A stretch of 64,000 nucleotides of DNA from Shinisaurus crocodilurus (taxonomy: Eukaryota > Chordata > Lepidosauria > Squamata > Shinisauridae), in contig CM037877.1 of the NCBI GenBank assembly GCA_021292165.1, positions 132,116,274 to 132,180,273 of the forward strand, written 5' to 3'. Shown here piece by piece: positions 61,370-64,000 of the stretch (its first letter is position 1; every line of letters starts with the position of its first letter). The notes below the pieces were generated by a model that ran no database searches, was not told the origin of the DNA, and saw only the letters and a program-made list of their open reading frames with translations. Both the position numbers and the translations under genes were made by a program.

Positions 61370-62290
61370 CCTGGTGCAATCTAGTTTTTGCCCTTTGTGC
61401 TGCACTGAAACTGCACTCACTAAAATCACTGATGATCCCTACCTCCCAAATCTAGGATTCTCTATCCTGTCCTCATCCTCTTTGACCTCTCTGCTGCTTT
61501 TGATACTGTTAACCATCACCCCCTGCTTGATCCCTAATTGCCCTAGGTTCTGTCCTCAGCTCATTCTTTTCCTGTAAAATTTCTCATTCAGTTTTTAGAC
61601 AGGAAAAACCCCTTCTCTGTTTTACTCATTTATGTTGGCCTTCTTCAGGGACCTGTTCTTGGTCCTCACTCAGCTATTCTCTCTCTACATATTCTTCCTG
61701 GGCTGCTTCTTCAAATCCTGTGGCTTTCAGTACTACATGTACACAGATGACTTCCAAAGGTGTGCCCAACCTTTCCCCCTCTGTCCTCCTTTGTCACTTC
61801 TTGTTTGAATGTCTCATTGCCATCTCAAATTCAAAATGTCAGAGACTAAATTTCTCACATTTCCTCTGAAGCCATCCTTCCTAGTTCACTTTCCGTGGCT
61901 GTTGACATTGCCTCAATGTAACAAATTTGTTACAGTTATATCTTGCCTTTCCTCTTGGGAGCCCAAAGTGGCATACGTGATCCTCCTCCTCCTCTCCATT
62001 TTATCCTGTTTACCAGACATGAAGCCTTGGCTTGGACTCCTCCCTCTCCTTTGCTCCTTAAGCCACATCACTTCTCCCTGTACAACATTTAAAATCCAGT
62101 CCCTTCCTTTCCATCCCTTTGGTTAAAATTCAGACTTCATGGCTCTGGTAATTTCTGCCTTAACGGCCTTCCATTGTCATACCTCCTCTCACTTCTATCC
62201 AGAACTCTTGTCACCAAAATCATACACCTCATTGCTCAGAGCATACAAGACCCTTTCTTACATCCCTTCATTAGCTGTCTATCCACTTCA
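61370..62290 (+). mobile_element. Old L2 LINE fragment
   Basis: FDLSAAFDTVNHHPLL-like sequence appears near 61480-61530 over broken frames, followed by an LQGPVLGPHSAILSLYIF-like segment near 61650 and a YYMYTDDF-type motif near 61730. These are L2 reverse transcriptase blocks in order. Confidence 0.65.
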
Positions 62291-64000
62291 AATTAATTGA
62301 GTGCTTGTGCAATTGGTATAGTATGTTAACTGATACACATGTATACGATCAACCTTTCCTTTCAGTATCAGACAAAAGCCCTGTTGAAGGATGTGTTCTC
62401 AGGGTGGTGGAGACTAACTTGTGTGGCGAGTTCGGTATTTCTATATATCCCACCATAACACCATCATCAGCATCTGGGGAATGGTGTTCGCATGAGCTGG
62501 GATATTTTAATGTAGTGCGAAAAACACTGTAAAAATACATAAAATCTCTTTCTTCATGTATTATGGGAATGAGTCCAGGTTCAGGTTAAACCAGTCTCTC
62601 AGCCTTTAGGGAAGTTTTCTCCCCTAGTTTGTTTCTGTGGGATTTGTGTATACAGTCTTGACGCACATTATACATTGGGAAGCCTGTTAGTAACTGCTCA
62701 AGTGGTCTGAAGTGTGAGCCACAGAGGTGAGGACCAAACAGGCAAGGCAGGTGGTCTGTGTATGTGTAAGGCCTCCCCAGCTCAGATAAGTTTGGCATTT
62801 GCTTCGGCATTTTAACAAAAAGCAACATAAACAGGCAGGTTTAAAGCCATTAAAGCAAATAATTTTCCATGCAATGTAGTAAAAGGACTCAGGGGAGACA
62901 TTTCCTGTGAGCATTTTGGACAGCAAAATGAACATGGGGAAAAATTACTCTCCCACAGTGGGAGGTCTGGGTTTTCCACACAGAATTTTAATTTCATCCG
63001 GAATTATTCTTGCTCCATATGACAATGAAACATTAGGATATGGTTTGACAATGATTTTTGAAGCTCAAATACAGAACAAGTAAAAATGTACCTCTAGTTT
63101 GTAGAATGCAGATAAGAAATAATATCCTTTTGCCATATTAATTATGTACCAAGGGTGGCATGGCTAAAAGAGGTCTGACATAACTGAAGGCTCTGGCAAA
63201 CTGGCCCCCAGTGCAAATGTGGTGGTCAGAGGAAAAAACACATCTGAAGTCTTGTGTTTCGGAGATGAAACTTTCAGTTAATATTGTATCATAATGAACA
63301 TGCAAAAAAAAAAAAAAAAGGTCAATCTTGATTTGCACACAGTTCCTTGTATTGTACTGCTCTGCTAGGGAGGAAGAACTGGTAACTGTTCTGAACATGA
63401 ATAAGGTACTCCGATTCAAAGCAGCACTGAACTTCAGGAATAGTGGGTGGCTTCCAAAGGCCTCTGGAAATGACCCCACAGAGGCTCTGTGATTAAACCA
63501 ATCAGAAACTACAGAAATTGTGGGCACCTGGAGGCATCTGGCCAGCTAAGAGATGAAATAATTGGTACCGAAGCTTCTGTAGTAACAGAGGCTGGAACCC
63601 ATGCAGCTTTGGGGGAGCCTCTCTCGTACCATGCCTTAGCTCCTCATGAAGCTGGCCATAGCTGGTATCTTTGCAAGAATTGGCCTTTTGTGAACCCAAC
63701 TATCCTAAAACCTTTGGGCTGGATGGTCTATAAATTGGAGTTTACACAGAGTGGTTTGGGGTGGAGAGTCAACAAACCAGAGTTGAGACTGACATGGCAA
63801 CAAAGGCAAGTAGTGCAGAGACAGATTCTAGAACTGTACCTATGGATGCTTTTACAAGTCACACCTGGGTCAGCTGAACATCGGACACTCTAGGCCACAT
63901 CCATGGAAACTCTTACAATAAGCACCAGAGAGGTAGAGAGAGATGTCAGTTTGAAGAAATTCAGTGTCCATTCCCAGAACGACATGCACCCTTGAAACCT
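62291..64000. other. Intergenic, no gene recognised
   Basis: Unassigned DNA with an A run at 63304-63319. A 134-codon + frame at 63489-63893 has no motif I know; it lacks a clear coding signature and may be chance or part of an unknown repeat. Confidence 0.35.

Noticed and set aside
63489..63893. A 134-codon + frame near the right end
   Set aside because: No recognisable domain, no promoter or splice signals I can support.

Overview
This window is nuclear DNA from a vertebrate, most likely a non-avian sauropsid and probably a squamate reptile. It is AT-rich and intron-rich. It carries CR1 LINEs with the typical tandem TTCTATGA 3' ends, L2 LINEs, a DIRS-type tyrosine-recombinase retrotransposon, several hAT and Tc1/mariner-like elements, LTR remnants and 5S-rRNA-derived SINEs. 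The species assignment is inference from repeat content. No prokaryotic genes, CRISPR arrays or organelle DNA are present. Two host genes account for all confident coding sequence, and both could be traced exon by exon because splice phases and protein similarity agree. || Positions 2949-28892, + strand: the 3' fifteen exons of FIRRM (C1orf112/FLIP), a partner of the AAA ATPase FIGNL1 in homologous recombination. Upstream exons lie outside the window. || Positions 29666-58095, - strand: the complete SCYL3 (PACE-1) gene, a N-myristoylated SCY1-like pseudokinase. It has a non-coding first exon in a GC-rich promoter (about 57850-58110) and twelve constitutive coding exons plus one cassette exon. 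The predicted protein is 762 residues with the cassette and 709 without. FIRRM and SCYL3 are tail to tail, with only 773 bp between stop codons, as in mammals. || Layout: 1-2487 is the 3' part of a decayed DIRS-like element. 2488-28892 is FIRRM. Its introns hold a GACTCG-rich hAT-like element nested in a 3-bp-TSD palindromic element (3476-4619), a 5S-derived SINE (8847-9010), opposed LTRs (9433-10395), a full-length APE-type LINE with 14-bp target duplications (12101-16105), several foldback MITEs, and a Tigger-like element with a 24-bp minisatellite (18059-19086). 28893-29665 is the shared 3' region. 29666-55466 is the SCYL3 coding region; its introns hold CR1 and L2 LINEs, two further 5S-derived SINEs, a GC-rich TIR element (35987-36421), a nested solo LTR (39751-41065), and an LTR split by a hAT-like element that carries a GC-rich cargo (51559-53161). 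58111-64000 is intergenic, with a 1.2-kb CR1 and an old L2. || The points most worth checking are: a one-base homopolymer insertion that breaks a FIRRM exon, a FIRRM exon absent from the human protein as I remember it, competing splice acceptors in SCYL3, the GC-rich cargo inside the hAT-like element, the 5S/CR1 chimeric SINE, and the palindromic family with 3-bp target duplications. I found no convincing new multigene system. Gene names rest on my memory of the human proteins; no database search was possible.
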